Part shown: one piece after another, positions 23,684 through 31,487 of the stretch
Layout of the letters: the number at the start of each line of letters is the position of its first letter
How positions within the stretch are numbered: the first letter of the stretch is position 1
Source: Planctomycetota bacterium
Lineage (GTDB): Bacteria > Planctomycetota > UBA8742 > UBA2392
DNA: 42,303 nucleotides
NCBI GenBank assembly: GCA_022071975.1
Contig: JAJVIO010000016.1
Coordinates: 1 to 42,303, forward strand
Direction: 5' to 3'
Program-made: the position numbers and the translations under genes
The notes under the pieces: generated by a model
Told to the model about the DNA's origin: nothing
Seen by the model: the letters and a program-made list of their open reading frames with translations, nothing else
Database searches by the model: none

Positions 23684-24542
23684 CGTACTTCCAGGGCAGA
23701 GGGTTCAGCGGCGTTCGCGATTCCTTCACGTAGTGGGTGTGGCAGTCAATGCACGCCTGGGTCATTTTCGCGTAGTGGCCATCCACACCGTCGGTACGGT
23801 TGTTGGCCGCCAACTCGGCGATCGCGCGGGCCTGGCGCTCGATGCCGCGCCAGATTTCCAGTTGCTCGTTCGCCACCCGGTGCACGGCGGCCGATGCCTC
23901 TAGCACCCGGTTGGCGTTGTGATTCTCGATGCCGCGCACGGACTGGTTCAACCCGCGCATCATGGTGAACATCAGTTCCAGGAACGGCTGCGGCGCTGAC
24001 AGCGTGATGTTGGCCGTGGGCACGTCGTCAGCCGCGTTGCCGTTGTTCAGCCAGCCCTTGATGGTGACCGGCCGGAAGCCGCGGGTGTGCTGCGACCAGT
24101 TTTCGATGTGGCAGTCGGTGCATGAGCTCCAGATGCGCTGCGATTGGTAGCGCGCCTCGAACCAGTCGCCCTCTTTGGCCTTGGTCGCCATGGTGCGGTT
24201 CTGGTCGCGGATCACCTCCCACAGATCGGCGAAGCCGTCGGCTTTGCGGGCGATGTCCTCGGCGCTGCCCTCAAGCGAGTCGTAATCGACCAGGCCGCCG
24301 CCTTCGACGTTTCGGACGATCATGCCGCAGTCAATCCACATGCTGCGCATCTTCAGGCGCATGGGCGACTGCGCCAGCCACTCTTCCATGGGGTCAGGCG
24401 CGTCTACCACGGCCGGGGTAGTCATGGGTTGCGACACCGACGGAGCCGGTTTGGGCGCTGGCGGAGGCAGGTCGTCGCTGCAACCAAGTACCAGGCAGGT
24501 GCAGGCCGCGGCCAGCAGGCAGATCAGTGACAGGTTGCGCAT
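23676..24542 (-). CDS. Di-heme c-type cytochrome lipoprotein (copy 1)
   Basis: A 288-residue paralogue of the next gene, with lipobox LVLGC (Cys 21), a Pro-rich linker, and heme motifs C141-TD-C144-H145 and C264-ID-C267-H268. It shares MRSMWIDCG with an extra conserved Cys (C72), the EIWRGIERQA helix and the LNPLPW end. The duplicate pair likely forms a heterodimer or serves two partners (inference). It heads the minus-strand operon. A -10-like TAGACT (24549-24554) ends 6 nt before the ATG with no SD, so the mRNA may be leaderless. It is divergent from the CPBP gene 66 bp away. Confidence 0.82.
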   Translation of the reverse strand: MRNLSLICLLAAACTCLVLGCSDDLPPPAPKPAPSVSQPMTTPAVVDAPDPMEEWLAQSPMRLKMRSMWIDCGMIVRNVEGGGLVDYDSLEGSAEDIARKADGFADLWEVIRDQNRTMATKAKEGDWFEARYQSQRIWSSCTDCHIENWSQHTRGFRPVTIKGWLNNGNAADDVPTANITLSAPQPFLELMFTMMRGLNQSVRGIENHNANRVLEASAAVHRVANEQLEIWRGIERQARAIAELAANNRTDGVDGHYAKMTQACIDCHTHYVKESRTPLNPLPWKYDE

Positions 24543-24572
24543 GGCGGCAGTCTAGATTCCCGCGCTCCGGGC

Positions 24573-24601
24573 GCGACAGGGGGCACCGGCACGACTATAG
24601 T
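24573..24601 (+). promoter_or_regulatory. Promoter for the CPBP protease gene
   Basis: GCGACA (24573-24578), 17 bp, TATAGT (24596-24601), ending 7 nt before the ATG at 24609. There is no SD between them, which is consistent with a leaderless transcript. Confidence 0.55.
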
Positions 24602-24608
24602 CCCGCCC

Positions 24609-25427
24609 ATGCACGAGCCGCGCAGCATCCATCCGGGCCACGCCTGGCGCGACCTCAAGACCCACAGCCTGCCGCTGCTGGTGCTGGGCTACACGGCCGT
24701 CGCGCTGGCGCTTACCGAGTACGTGTTCCTTGCCGGCCACTTCGCAAAGCTTTTCCCGCAGGTCGCGCGCGAGTTTGCCCCCGGCGTGGTGTACGGCAGC
24801 TGGGCCGCCGTGCCTGCGGGACGCGAGGCGCCCTGGTGGGGCGTGCTGCTGCCCTGGGCCTGGTGGATCGGCGGCATGCTGGTGCTGTGGGTGGCGTTGC
24901 CGGCGGCGCTTGCATGGAAGTTCAAGTTCCGGCCGTCTGAACTTGGCCTGCGCGCCAAGGGCGTGCTGCCGAAGCTGTGGGTGTACGGCGTGCTCTATCT
25001 CGTGGTGATGATCGGCGTGCTGTGGGCCGGCACGCAGGAAGGCTTCACCCGCATGTATCCCATGATCAAGCCCTGGTACTGCGAGCGCTGGACCGGGGCC
25101 GTGCTGCTGAGCTGGTGGGCGCTGTACGCCCTGCAGTTCTTCGCCGTGGAGTTCTTCTTCCGGGGCTGGATGCTGTTCACCCTCGAAAAGGAGCTGGGCA
25201 TGGCCTCCGTGGCGGTGATGATCGTGCCCTACTGCATGATTCATTTTCATAAGCCGCTGCCGGAGGCGCTGGGGGCGGTAATTGCCGGCATGGTGCTGGG
25301 CTGGCTGGCCCTGCGCACGCGCAGCATCTGGGGCGGCTGGCTGGTGCACGTCGCGATCGCGATCAGCATGGACGTGCTCAGCCTCATGAAAGGTGACTAC
25401 GGCCTGCCAAAAATGTTCGGGCCCTAG
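24609..25427 (+). CDS. CPBP (Abi/CAAX-like) intramembrane protease family protein
   Basis: A 272-residue protein with about seven hydrophobic segments. The family core is visible: FAVEFFFRGW (motif 1; one Glu where most members have EExxxR), then IVPYCMIHFHKPLPEALGA (His motif) and the third-motif region SIWGGWLVHVAI. These residues line a membrane glutamic-protease site in the CPBP family. The single Glu makes full activity uncertain. No substrate can be named. It is transcribed alone, followed by a multi-hairpin element (25430-25520). Confidence 0.8.
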   Translation: MHEPRSIHPGHAWRDLKTHSLPLLVLGYTAVALALTEYVFLAGHFAKLFPQVAREFAPGVVYGSWAAVPAGREAPWWGVLLPWAWWIGGMLVLWVALPAALAWKFKFRPSELGLRAKGVLPKLWVYGVLYLVVMIGVLWAGTQEGFTRMYPMIKPWYCERWTGAVLLSWWALYALQFFAVEFFFRGWMLFTLEKELGMASVAVMIVPYCMIHFHKPLPEALGAVIAGMVLGWLALRTRSIWGGWLVHVAIAISMDVLSLMKGDYGLPKMFGP

Positions 25428-25429
25428 CA

Positions 25430-25520
25430 ACCAAAGCCCGGGATGCCAATCCCGGGCGAATCAGCCTGTGTTCGCGAATCCATCGTAACCCGCCCGGGGT
25501 TTGCACCCCGGGGCTTTGGT
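25430..25520. repeat. Multi-hairpin intergenic element A
   Basis: Outer arms ACCAAAGCCC (25430-25439) and GGGCTTTGGT (25511-25520) enclose two hairpins: GCCCGGGAT-GCCA-ATCCCGGGC (25436-25457) and CCCGGGGT-TTGC-ACCCCGGG (25493-25512). The result is a three-way-junction-like fold between the CPBP and FAD-dehydrogenase genes. Confidence 0.7.
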
Positions 25521-25578
25521 CGTAGTGTTCGGATCACCGGCCATGGCTGGACCGGCTGTTTTCACCTATCGTTCCGCC

Positions 25579-27177
25579 ATGGCAGTGATCCGGCTCTACA
25601 ACCTTAATGTCAGCCTTGACGACGACTTCCAGCGCGCTCTTAAACGCGAGGCGGAAAAACGTGTAGGCCTTGACGTGTCAAGCGTGCGGCTGGTCAAGCG
25701 CGGGGTGGACGCCCGCGAACGCAGGCCGCGCTACAACTGCACGGCCGACGTTGAGCTGCCCGAGGGCGCTGATCTGGATCGCCTGCTGCGCGACATCGGC
25801 TCCAACGCCGCGATTCCCGAGCCCACGCCGCCCCTGACCGCAACGCCCGGCGCAGCGCCGCTCAAAGGCCGCGTGGTTGTGGTCGGCTCCGGCCCCGCCG
25901 GCGGCTTTGCGGCTTACGTGCTGGCGTTGAACGGCTATCGGCCGTTGTTGATCGAGCGCGGCAAGCCGGCCCTGGAGCGCCTGCGCCAGATCGGGCGCTG
26001 GAACGCCGACGTGGTCGAGCTCGACCCCGAGAGCAACGCCCTGTTCGGCGAAGGCGGTGCCGGCAGCTTCAGCGACGGCAAGCTCTACACCAGCAGCAGG
26101 CGGGACCCCTTCGTGCCGCGCATCCTGGAAACCTTCTTCGAGTGCGGCGCGCCGGAGCGCATCCTGACCGACGCCGCGCCTCATGTCGGCACGGACATTC
26201 TGTCGCGCGTGGTCGTCAAGCTGCGCGAGAAGATCATCGCGCTGGGCGGCGAATTCCGCTTCAACGCGAAGCTGACCGACGTGACCCTGAGCGACGGCCG
26301 CATTACTTCAATCATCGTCAACGGCAGCGAGCGTATTGACGTGTCAAGTGTAGTGCTCGCCCCCGGCCACTCCGCGCGCGACACCTACGAGATGCTGCTG
26401 GCGCGCGGCGTGCTGCTTGAGCCCAAGCCCTTCCAGCTTGGCGTGCGCATCGAGCACGCCCAGGAGCTGATCGACAAGGCGCAGCTCGGCCGCTATTCGC
26501 GTGACAAGCGGCTGGCGCCCGCCAGCTACGACATCGCCTGCCACGCCGGCGGCCTTGACCTGTTCAGCTTCTGCATGTGCCCCGGCGGCATCACCATGGC
26601 GGCCGTGAGCGAGCCGGGCTGCCTGAACACCAACGGCATGAGCTTCAGCCCCCGCGCCAGCGGCTACGCCAACAGCGCGCTGGTGACCACCTTTCAGCCT
26701 GCCGACTTCGGCCTCAAGCCCCTGGACGGCGTGGAGTTTCAGCGGCGATTCGAGCGCGCGGCCTTTGCCGCCGGTGGGGGAGACTACGCCGTGCCCGCCC
26801 AGCCCGTGACCCACTACCTGCGCGGCCTGCACTCGCCCCGCAACATGCGCGGCACGTATGCCCGAGGCCGCAAGTACGCGGCCCTGGCTGAGCTGCTGCC
26901 TGAGAAGCTGAACAAGGCCCTGCGCGCCAACCTGCCGGAGTTCGACAAACGCATTCGCGGCTTTCTGAGTGACTCGGGCATCCTGCACGCGATTGAAGCC
27001 CGGGCAAGCAGCCCGGTGCGCATCACGCGCAACCCGGAGACGCGCGAATCCGTCAACACAGAGGGCCTGTACCCCGCAGGCGAAGGCGCAGGCTACGCGG
27101 GCGGCATCATGAGCGCGGCCCTGGACGGCATTCACTCGGCGCTGGCGATTGTGGCGCGGTTTGAAAGGCCAACGTAG
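25579..27177 (+). CDS. FAD-dependent dehydrogenase of the COG2509 type
   Basis: A 532-residue flavoprotein. An N-terminal region (IRLYNLNVSLDDDF, about 1-95) typical of this group precedes a Rossmann FAD-binding motif, VVVVGSGPAGGFAAYVLAL (about 98-116). Later come GEGGAGSFSDGKLYTS, APGHSARDTYEML and the C-terminal GLYPAGEGAGYAGGI FAD motif. The family is widespread and annotated only as uncharacterised FAD-dependent dehydrogenases. ATG 25579 is used rather than the open frame start at 25501: a -10-like TATCGT (25567-25572) ends 6 nt before it and there is no SD. Two TTGACGTGTCAA palindromes lie in the gene (25670, 26336). Confidence 0.85.
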   Translation: MAVIRLYNLNVSLDDDFQRALKREAEKRVGLDVSSVRLVKRGVDARERRPRYNCTADVELPEGADLDRLLRDIGSNAAIPEPTPPLTATPGAAPLKGRVVVVGSGPAGGFAAYVLALNGYRPLLIERGKPALERLRQIGRWNADVVELDPESNALFGEGGAGSFSDGKLYTSSRRDPFVPRILETFFECGAPERILTDAAPHVGTDILSRVVVKLREKIIALGGEFRFNAKLTDVTLSDGRITSIIVNGSERIDVSSVVLAPGHSARDTYEMLLARGVLLEPKPFQLGVRIEHAQELIDKAQLGRYSRDKRLAPASYDIACHAGGLDLFSFCMCPGGITMAAVSEPGCLNTNGMSFSPRASGYANSALVTTFQPADFGLKPLDGVEFQRRFERAAFAAGGGDYAVPAQPVTHYLRGLHSPRNMRGTYARGRKYAALAELLPEKLNKALRANLPEFDKRIRGFLSDSGILHAIEARASSPVRITRNPETRESVNTEGLYPAGEGAGYAGGIMSAALDGIHSALAIVARFERPT

Positions 27178-27319
27178 CCCGACGTGTAAACGTCGGGCAT
27201 CAGGCGTGGAGGCGTCCCAACAGTTTTAGTTTGCGTCGAAGGCTGGCACCTTCGGATGTCCGGGATCCTGCAGTCGACAACCCGCCCGCCTGATGCCCGG
27301 TGTTCACACACCGGGCTAC
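27174..27319. repeat. Multi-hairpin intergenic element B
   Basis: Outer arms GTAGCCC and GGGCTAC (7 bp), plus a second arm pair GGGCATCAGGCG (27195-27206) and CGCCTGATGCCC (27287-27298), hold two 9-bp hairpins with 4-nt loops: GCCCGACGT-GTAA-ACGTCGGGC (27177-27198) and GCCCGGTGT-TCAC-ACACCGGGC (27295-27316). It overlaps the last bases of both flanking genes. Confidence 0.75.
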
Positions 27320-27618
27320 ATCCACGGGGCGGTGCTGATCATCTCGTACAGGCTGATCTCGACGCCGTGGGCGAGCAGGCCCGGCTGCCTGGCTCCCCAG
27401 GCCTTCATGTGCGGCGAGGCCGCGTGGGCGTCCAGTGCCGCGCGGCTGGTCCAGTTCTCGTAGAACATGAACACCGCCGGCTCGGTCTGCGAGCGGTGCA
27501 GGTCGTAGTTGAGGCAGCCGTCTTCACGGCGCGTGGCTTCCACCAGCTTGCGCAACTCGGCTTCTACTTCGCGTTCGCAGCCCGTCTTGGCGCGCACCTT
27601 GGCAATCACAGTCAGCAT
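27316..27618 (-). CDS. ABM-domain (quinol monooxygenase-like) protein
   Basis: A 100-residue ferredoxin-like alpha/beta protein of the antibiotic biosynthesis monooxygenase family (YgiN type): MLTVIAKVRAKTGCEREVEAELRKLV, GCLNYDLHRSQTEPAVFMFYENWTS, then a His-containing helix (DAHAASPHMKAW). Such proteins are cofactor-free dimers that act on quinols or similar compounds; the substrate is unknown. SD GGAGGG lies upstream (TCCCTCC on the plus strand). Its 3' end runs into repeat element B, which contributes the last codons. Confidence 0.85.
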   Translation of the reverse strand: MLTVIAKVRAKTGCEREVEAELRKLVEATRREDGCLNYDLHRSQTEPAVFMFYENWTSRAALDAHAASPHMKAWGARQPGLLAHGVEISLYEMISTAPWM

Positions 27619-27651
27619 CGTTCCCTCCTGGATGCCTTATACAACGGCAGT

Positions 27652-27710
27652 CTCGCGCAGAGGACGCAGAGAGCGCGGAGAACTGCTTTCCTCTGCGCTC
27701 TCTGCGCGAG
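27652..27710. repeat. Nested inverted repeat, CTCTGCGCGA family
   Basis: Outer arms CTCGCGCAGAG and CTCTGCGCGAG (11 bp) enclose an alternative 16-bp pairing, CGCAGAGAGCGCGGAG with a CTCTGCGCTCTCTGCG-like arm. It is related in sequence to 12654-12713 and lies upstream of the ABM gene. Confidence 0.6.
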
Positions 27711-27718
27711 CCATGAAT

Positions 27719-27748
27719 GGAAAAGGGGCACGCACGTGCGTGCCCCTT
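27719..27748 (-). terminator. Intrinsic terminator (minus strand)
   Basis: A perfect 26-nt palindrome, arms AAGGGGCACGCAC and GTGCGTGCCCCTT, followed on the minus strand by TTTTCC. It ends the Yip1-like gene pair. Confidence 0.75.
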
Positions 27749-27785
27749 CGGCCCGGTATGGGGGGAGCGACCTCGCTCGCCGGGC

Positions 27786-28550
27786 CTATGGCTCCATCAG
27801 CGCCGACAAAAAGAACCCTCGCCGCGTCTCGAGCATCCCGCGCTCCGGGTCCAGCGGCCCGATGAACGACGCCATCTGCGCCGCCGCCAGCACCAGCAGG
27901 CCGAACCACAGCACCAGCACGCGTCCGTCAAACAGCCGCTCGCCGTGCTTCCAGGCCACATAACGGTGCGTTCGCGCAATGAAGTGAAAGCCGAACGTGG
28001 TAGACAGCGCCAGCACCACCGCGTGCATCAGCCCCAGGAAGTCGTTGGCATCTTCGCTGGTGCTGACGCTGAAAAACCACGCGATCGGCGCGCAGCCCAA
28101 CAGTATCAACCCCGCCGCCGCGCCCAGCATCAACACCGCCGCAACGGCCTGCTTGAAACTCAGCCGCGCGCCCGTCAGCGCCTGGAACACATAGAAACTC
28201 GGCAGGCAGATCGCGCAGGCGCCCACGATCACCACCGGGAACTTCACGGCCGCATACAGCACCTGCCCGGCGCCCGCCACGGACCCCAGGATCGCCCCAT
28301 ACAGCAGCGAGGCGAACACCATCAACAGCCCGCAACCGGCGATGTAGGTGTTCAGGCCGCGCGCCTCGAACAGGTCGCGCGCCACGGCGCCCTGCGCGCG
28401 CAACAGGCCGCCGCCCACGCTGAGGGGGCCCGCCGGCGAGAAGCGGTCGTTGTCCCAGCGCGTGAACCAGGGGCGCGGAGGCGCCGCGACCGCACGGCCG
28501 TAGGGTGGGGGAGAATCGAGGGGTTGGATTGCTTCCAGTTCAATACTCAT
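27786..28550 (-). CDS. Yip1-like polytopic membrane protein (gene 2 of pair)
   Basis: A 254-residue protein with a 65-residue hydrophilic Pro-rich N-terminus and about five to six TM helices. Its core (NTYIAGCGLLMVFASLLYGAILGS, then AAVKFPVVIVGACAICLPSFYVFQAL) parallels the upstream gene (NLYLLTAGVLGAMAWGAAMGS, then TTIKMPLFLLFTLALCFPLMHITLLL), so the two are paralogues. Such proteins recur in planctomycetes and cyanobacteria as Yip1-type or unnamed permease-like families without known function. ATG 28550 begins 2 nt after the upstream stop. A terminator lies at 27719-27748. Confidence 0.65.
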   Translation of the reverse strand: MSIELEAIQPLDSPPPYGRAVAAPPRPWFTRWDNDRFSPAGPLSVGGGLLRAQGAVARDLFEARGLNTYIAGCGLLMVFASLLYGAILGSVAGAGQVLYAAVKFPVVIVGACAICLPSFYVFQALTGARLSFKQAVAAVLMLGAAAGLILLGCAPIAWFFSVSTSEDANDFLGLMHAVVLALSTTFGFHFIARTHRYVAWKHGERLFDGRVLVLWFGLLVLAAAQMASFIGPLDPERGMLETRRGFFLSALMEP

Positions 28551-28552
28551 GG

Positions 28553-29233
28553 TTATGCTCCAATTTCTTTCAGCCAGCGCATGAGCACCGCCCACACGCC
28601 CATGTAGAAGTTGCCCGAAAGCCCGTGCGACAGGCTGTAGCCGTCAACGCCGTAGCTGCTGCCAATCCACGGCCGCAGCACCCAGGCCACCTGCGCGCCG
28701 GTGAACTGGTAAATCAGCGCCCAGGCAATCAGCGGCGCGCGCACCGGCCCGCCGCAGAGTGAGCGCATGCCGCGCGCCAGCACGCGCAGGCCGGCAATGC
28801 CCGCGAGCACGCCACAGGCCAGGCACAGCACGTACAGGTTGAGATAGCTGGCCATGCTGGGGATCGGCGCCGAGGCGCAAAACAGGCCGACTACCGGCGC
28901 GCAGGCGCCCAGGCAGATGGCCAGGGTGGACAGGCCGGAAAGCGCGACCGTCAGCGTCTGCGCCGAGCGCGCCTTCACGCCGCCGAGCAGCAGCGTGATG
29001 TGCATCAGCGGAAAGCACAGGGCCAGCGTGAACAGCAGGAACAGCGGCATCTTGATCGTTGTGATCCACAGGTGCGCGCGCCCCACATGGCTGCCCATGG
29101 CGGCGCCCCAGGCCATGGCGCCCAGCACGCCGGCGGTCAGCAGGTACAGGTTCCGGCCAACGGCCGGCGCCCGCCACGCCATGCGGAAGTGTAGTTCGGG
29201 CTTGTGCAGCAGATTGCCGAGCAACGCGACCAT
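28553..29233 (-). CDS. Yip1-like polytopic membrane protein (gene 1 of pair)
   Basis: A 226-residue protein with about six TM helices and a short amphipathic N-terminus (MVALLGNLLHKPELHFRMAW). It is a paralogue of the next gene, with the shared K-[MF]-P and C-[FL]-P motifs at helix ends that mark this family. It has GAGG 6 nt before the ATG. An operator-like inverted repeat (TACTTTG-N5-CAAAGTA) lies 11 bp upstream of the start. Function unknown; co-transcription suggests the pair forms a heteromeric membrane complex (inference). Confidence 0.65.
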   Translation of the reverse strand: MVALLGNLLHKPELHFRMAWRAPAVGRNLYLLTAGVLGAMAWGAAMGSHVGRAHLWITTIKMPLFLLFTLALCFPLMHITLLLGGVKARSAQTLTVALSGLSTLAICLGACAPVVGLFCASAPIPSMASYLNLYVLCLACGVLAGIAGLRVLARGMRSLCGGPVRAPLIAWALIYQFTGAQVAWVLRPWIGSSYGVDGYSLSHGLSGNFYMGVWAVLMRWLKEIGA

Positions 29234-29243
29234 GATTGCCTCG

Positions 29244-29262
29244 TACTTTGTGCCGCAAAGTA
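29244..29262. promoter_or_regulatory. Operator-like inverted repeat
   Basis: A perfect 7-bp repeat, TACTTTG-TGCCG-CAAAGTA, just upstream of the Yip1-like operon start. Size and A+T content against the local background suggest a repressor site; the regulator is not in the window. Confidence 0.5.
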
Positions 29263-29426
29263 AATCGGCAGGCGATAGGGCGGTCCCTGAGAGAAAAAGC
29301 CGCGAAAGCGCTTAAAATGTGGGTTTGTGGGCGGTTCGACACGGTTTATCGGACGCTGCGCACGCCACTGGTGCGAGGGTGAACTCGGTGGCCACGAATC
29401 ATCGGCGCTTGCGCGCAACTACCCAG

Positions 29427-29454
29427 TTGCGCGGGGCGACCCCCGCCCTAAATT
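29427..29454 (+). promoter_or_regulatory. Candidate promoter for the FHA gene
   Basis: TTGCGC (29427-29432), 16 bp, TAAATT (29449-29454), ending 6 nt before the ATG at 29461. The -35 overlaps a 9-bp hairpin (CGCGCAACT-ACCC-AGTTGCGCG, 29412-29433). Confidence 0.4.
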
Positions 29455-29460
29455 GGGGGC

Positions 29461-30216
29461 ATGACCGCCACCTTGCGCTGGAACCGCCTGAACATCGCCG
29501 CCGATGGCGACGCCGAATTCAAGGCCGCCGTTGACGAGAACCTGCCCAGGCTGCTTGAGCTGCCGTTCCCTGAGCTGGAGGTCGATTGCGTCGCCTGCAA
29601 AAACCTGACGGAGCCCAGTTTCAAGGCAATCGGGCCCGGGCTGGCTGACGCGGCGGGCAAAAAGAAGCTTACGGTACGCATTCCCAAAGACATGGCCAAC
29701 TTCTTCCAGGGCAGCGGCCTTGCAAGCCTGGTAAACGTGGCGGTGATCGAGCACATGACCAGCGCCGTGCGCCCCGGCGAAGAGGCGGCCGAGACGCCGG
29801 ACCTCGACGAGCTCGCAGCCGAGGAAGAAGAGCAGGAACTCGAGGCCGCCCAGAACGAGACCCACCCGCCCAGCGACATCAACAGCACCAAGATCCAGAC
29901 CCGCGCCGCCACCGGCGCGCTGATCGACAGCGAAGACGGCCACCGCTACGTGGTCGGAGACGAAATCGTGATCGGCCGTGAACCGCCCTCCGAGCCGGTG
30001 TTCGCGATCCCGACTATCAGCAAGCGCCACTTCCGGATTTACCGGCAGGGGCCGGGGTTCTTCATCGAGGACATGCGCAGCACAAACGGCACGTACCTCA
30101 ACGGCAACCCGCTGACCCAGCCGCAGCCCCTGGCCGAGGGCGACGACGTCGTGGTTGCCATCACGCTCAAGCACCCCGAAGGCGCCAAGCGCTTCAAGTT
30201 CACGCTGAAGGGTTAA
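29461..30216 (+). CDS. STAS-like plus FHA domain protein
   Basis: A 251-residue cytoplasmic protein. Residues 1-110 resemble a STAS domain (LEVDCVACKNLTEPSFKAIG, then RIPKDMANFFQGSGLASLVNV). An acidic linker rich in Glu (about 115-135) follows, then a C-terminal FHA domain (about 155-250) with IGREPPSEP (G172, R173), ISKRHFRIYRQG and STNGTYLNG, the phosphothreonine-recognition residues. The domain pair suggests a switch that joins a STAS partner to a phosphorylated protein from a Ser/Thr kinase pathway. No kinase is in the window. It is probably leaderless, as no clear SD separates the -10-like sequence from the ATG. Confidence 0.82.
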   Translation: MTATLRWNRLNIAADGDAEFKAAVDENLPRLLELPFPELEVDCVACKNLTEPSFKAIGPGLADAAGKKKLTVRIPKDMANFFQGSGLASLVNVAVIEHMTSAVRPGEEAAETPDLDELAAEEEEQELEAAQNETHPPSDINSTKIQTRAATGALIDSEDGHRYVVGDEIVIGREPPSEPVFAIPTISKRHFRIYRQGPGFFIEDMRSTNGTYLNGNPLTQPQPLAEGDDVVVAITLKHPEGAKRFKFTLKG

Positions 30217-30217
30217 C

Positions 30218-30291
30218 GTAGCGCAGGCGCCCCGCCTGCACAGGCCGGTGGCGCCCCGCCACCGGCAGAAGCTCCGTGAATCCTGCGCTAC
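30218..30291. repeat. Multi-hairpin intergenic element C
   Basis: Outer arms GTAGCGCAGG (30218-30227) and CCTGCGCTAC (30282-30291) enclose two hairpins with identical GCCCC loops: GCAGGC/GCCTGC and GCCGGTGGC/GCCACCGGC. It lies between convergent genes and overlaps the stop codon of the minus-strand gene. Confidence 0.7.
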
Positions 30292-31049
30292 TCCTCAAAC
30301 AGCCGCTTCGCCGTCGTGCACACAGCCAACTGGTATGCCTTGCGCTTCTCTTCGGGCCAGCTCCCTGGACACTCGACCACGATCGCCGTGCAGCCAAAGC
30401 TCGCCCAGGCGTAGTACGCGAGGCCGTAGATCTTGCCCAGCGCCATCACACGCAGCACCGGCAGCGTGGGTTTCAGCAGGCCGTCTTCACCCTGCACCAT
30501 CAGGTACTTCGGCGCGGGGTCGAAGTCGTATTGGTCATTGAGCGCGTCGATGATCTTGCGCCCGATTTCGTCGTCGGGCCCGTGCTGGATCAGATACGCG
30601 CCGGTGCCATCAGGGTCCTCGTGCAGATCGAGCAGGAAGTCGGGCGGGTTCTCCTTCAGCCACTCCTTGACCGCCTCGGCCTCCGGGCAATCCGTTCGGC
30701 CGAACATGCGGTTGAGGTCGCGGCCGTCCTCAAGGTGGCGGTTGTTGTTCTCGATGCCCCAGGGATTGCAGGGGCCGTGGACGGTGAAGCCGAGCCCGGC
30801 GAGCTGGTCCTGGACCAGGTAGCCGGAGGGCTCATTGCCATGCACGCCGGTGGTGACGACGATGCGTTTTTTCGGCGCGGGCTCAGGTTCGGGCTCCGGC
30901 TCGTCGGTTGGCGCCAGCGCGCAGGCGGCATTGTTGTCAGATGGCCTGTTTTCAGGCAGTTCGCCCCTTACCGCCGGTCCCCGATTCCCGGAACAGGCGA
31001 AGATCGACAACGCGGAGACGACGAGCAGGCCCATCAGCATAGATTTCAT
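30288..31049 (-). CDS. Zinc carboxypeptidase/aspartoacylase-like lipoprotein
   Basis: A 253-residue exported protein: signal peptide with a likely lipobox (IFAC), an acidic Pro-Glu linker (EPEPEPEP), then an M14-like domain. The zinc-site pattern is present: GVHGNEPSG (H and E ligands), GRDLNRMFG (substrate Arg/Asn), LLDLHED (third ligand His) and a late catalytic-type Glu (VVECPG). This matches the succinylglutamate desuccinylase/aspartoacylase branch of M14 proteins, which remove N-acyl groups or C-terminal residues. A periplasmic role on peptides or cell wall fragments is possible. ATG 31049 has GGGGAAG upstream and begins the signal peptide; the open frame to 31112 is not used. Confidence 0.75.
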   Translation of the reverse strand: MKSMLMGLLVVSALSIFACSGNRGPAVRGELPENRPSDNNAACALAPTDEPEPEPEPAPKKRIVVTTGVHGNEPSGYLVQDQLAGLGFTVHGPCNPWGIENNNRHLEDGRDLNRMFGRTDCPEAEAVKEWLKENPPDFLLDLHEDPDGTGAYLIQHGPDDEIGRKIIDALNDQYDFDPAPKYLMVQGEDGLLKPTLPVLRVMALGKIYGLAYYAWASFGCTAIVVECPGSWPEEKRKAYQLAVCTTAKRLFEE

Positions 31050-31094
31050 CTGCTTCCCCGGTAATGAGCTATCATGACGGTTCAGGATGCGCGA

Positions 31095-31487
31095 ATGAGC
31101 AATGAAACGCAAAGCCCCAACTTGAAACCGTACGGCGTATCAGAGGCTTCCCCGACCGGATATCGCCGACGTGCGATAATCGGCTGGCTGCTCCTTGTTG
31201 CGGGCTTTGTGCTGGTTTGGCCGCCCTGGATCGGCGCAACTCTGACGACATGGGTGCCCTGGATCGAACTGCGTGCGGTTGGATTCAGTAACGGGCTGGT
31301 TTTTGTTGCGTTTGTGGTGACCGCAGCGGGTTTCCTGATGATCCCTCAACGGCGATCAATCTGGGCCGGCATCGCCTTCGTACTGGCTGGATTGGCGCTG
31401 ATCACATCGCTGCTTTCCTTTGCCGGTGCAATGGATCGTTACGTAAATCGTTCGGTGCGGGACGGGGTTCACGTCCCCGGCGAATGA
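31095..31487 (+). CDS. Small membrane protein of unknown function
   Basis: A 130-residue protein with a hydrophilic N-terminus (about 1-28) and three TM helices (about 30-50, 65-85, 92-112), ending in a charged tail. I use ATG 31095 because AGGA lies 7 nt upstream; ATG 31074 is an alternative adding seven residues. The gene has weaker codon bias and lower G+C than its neighbours, and its last 19 bp overlap the convergent FMN-oxidase gene. No family recognised. Confidence 0.6.
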   Translation: MSNETQSPNLKPYGVSEASPTGYRRRAIIGWLLLVAGFVLVWPPWIGATLTTWVPWIELRAVGFSNGLVFVAFVVTAAGFLMIPQRRSIWAGIAFVLAGLALITSLLSFAGAMDRYVNRSVRDGVHVPGE

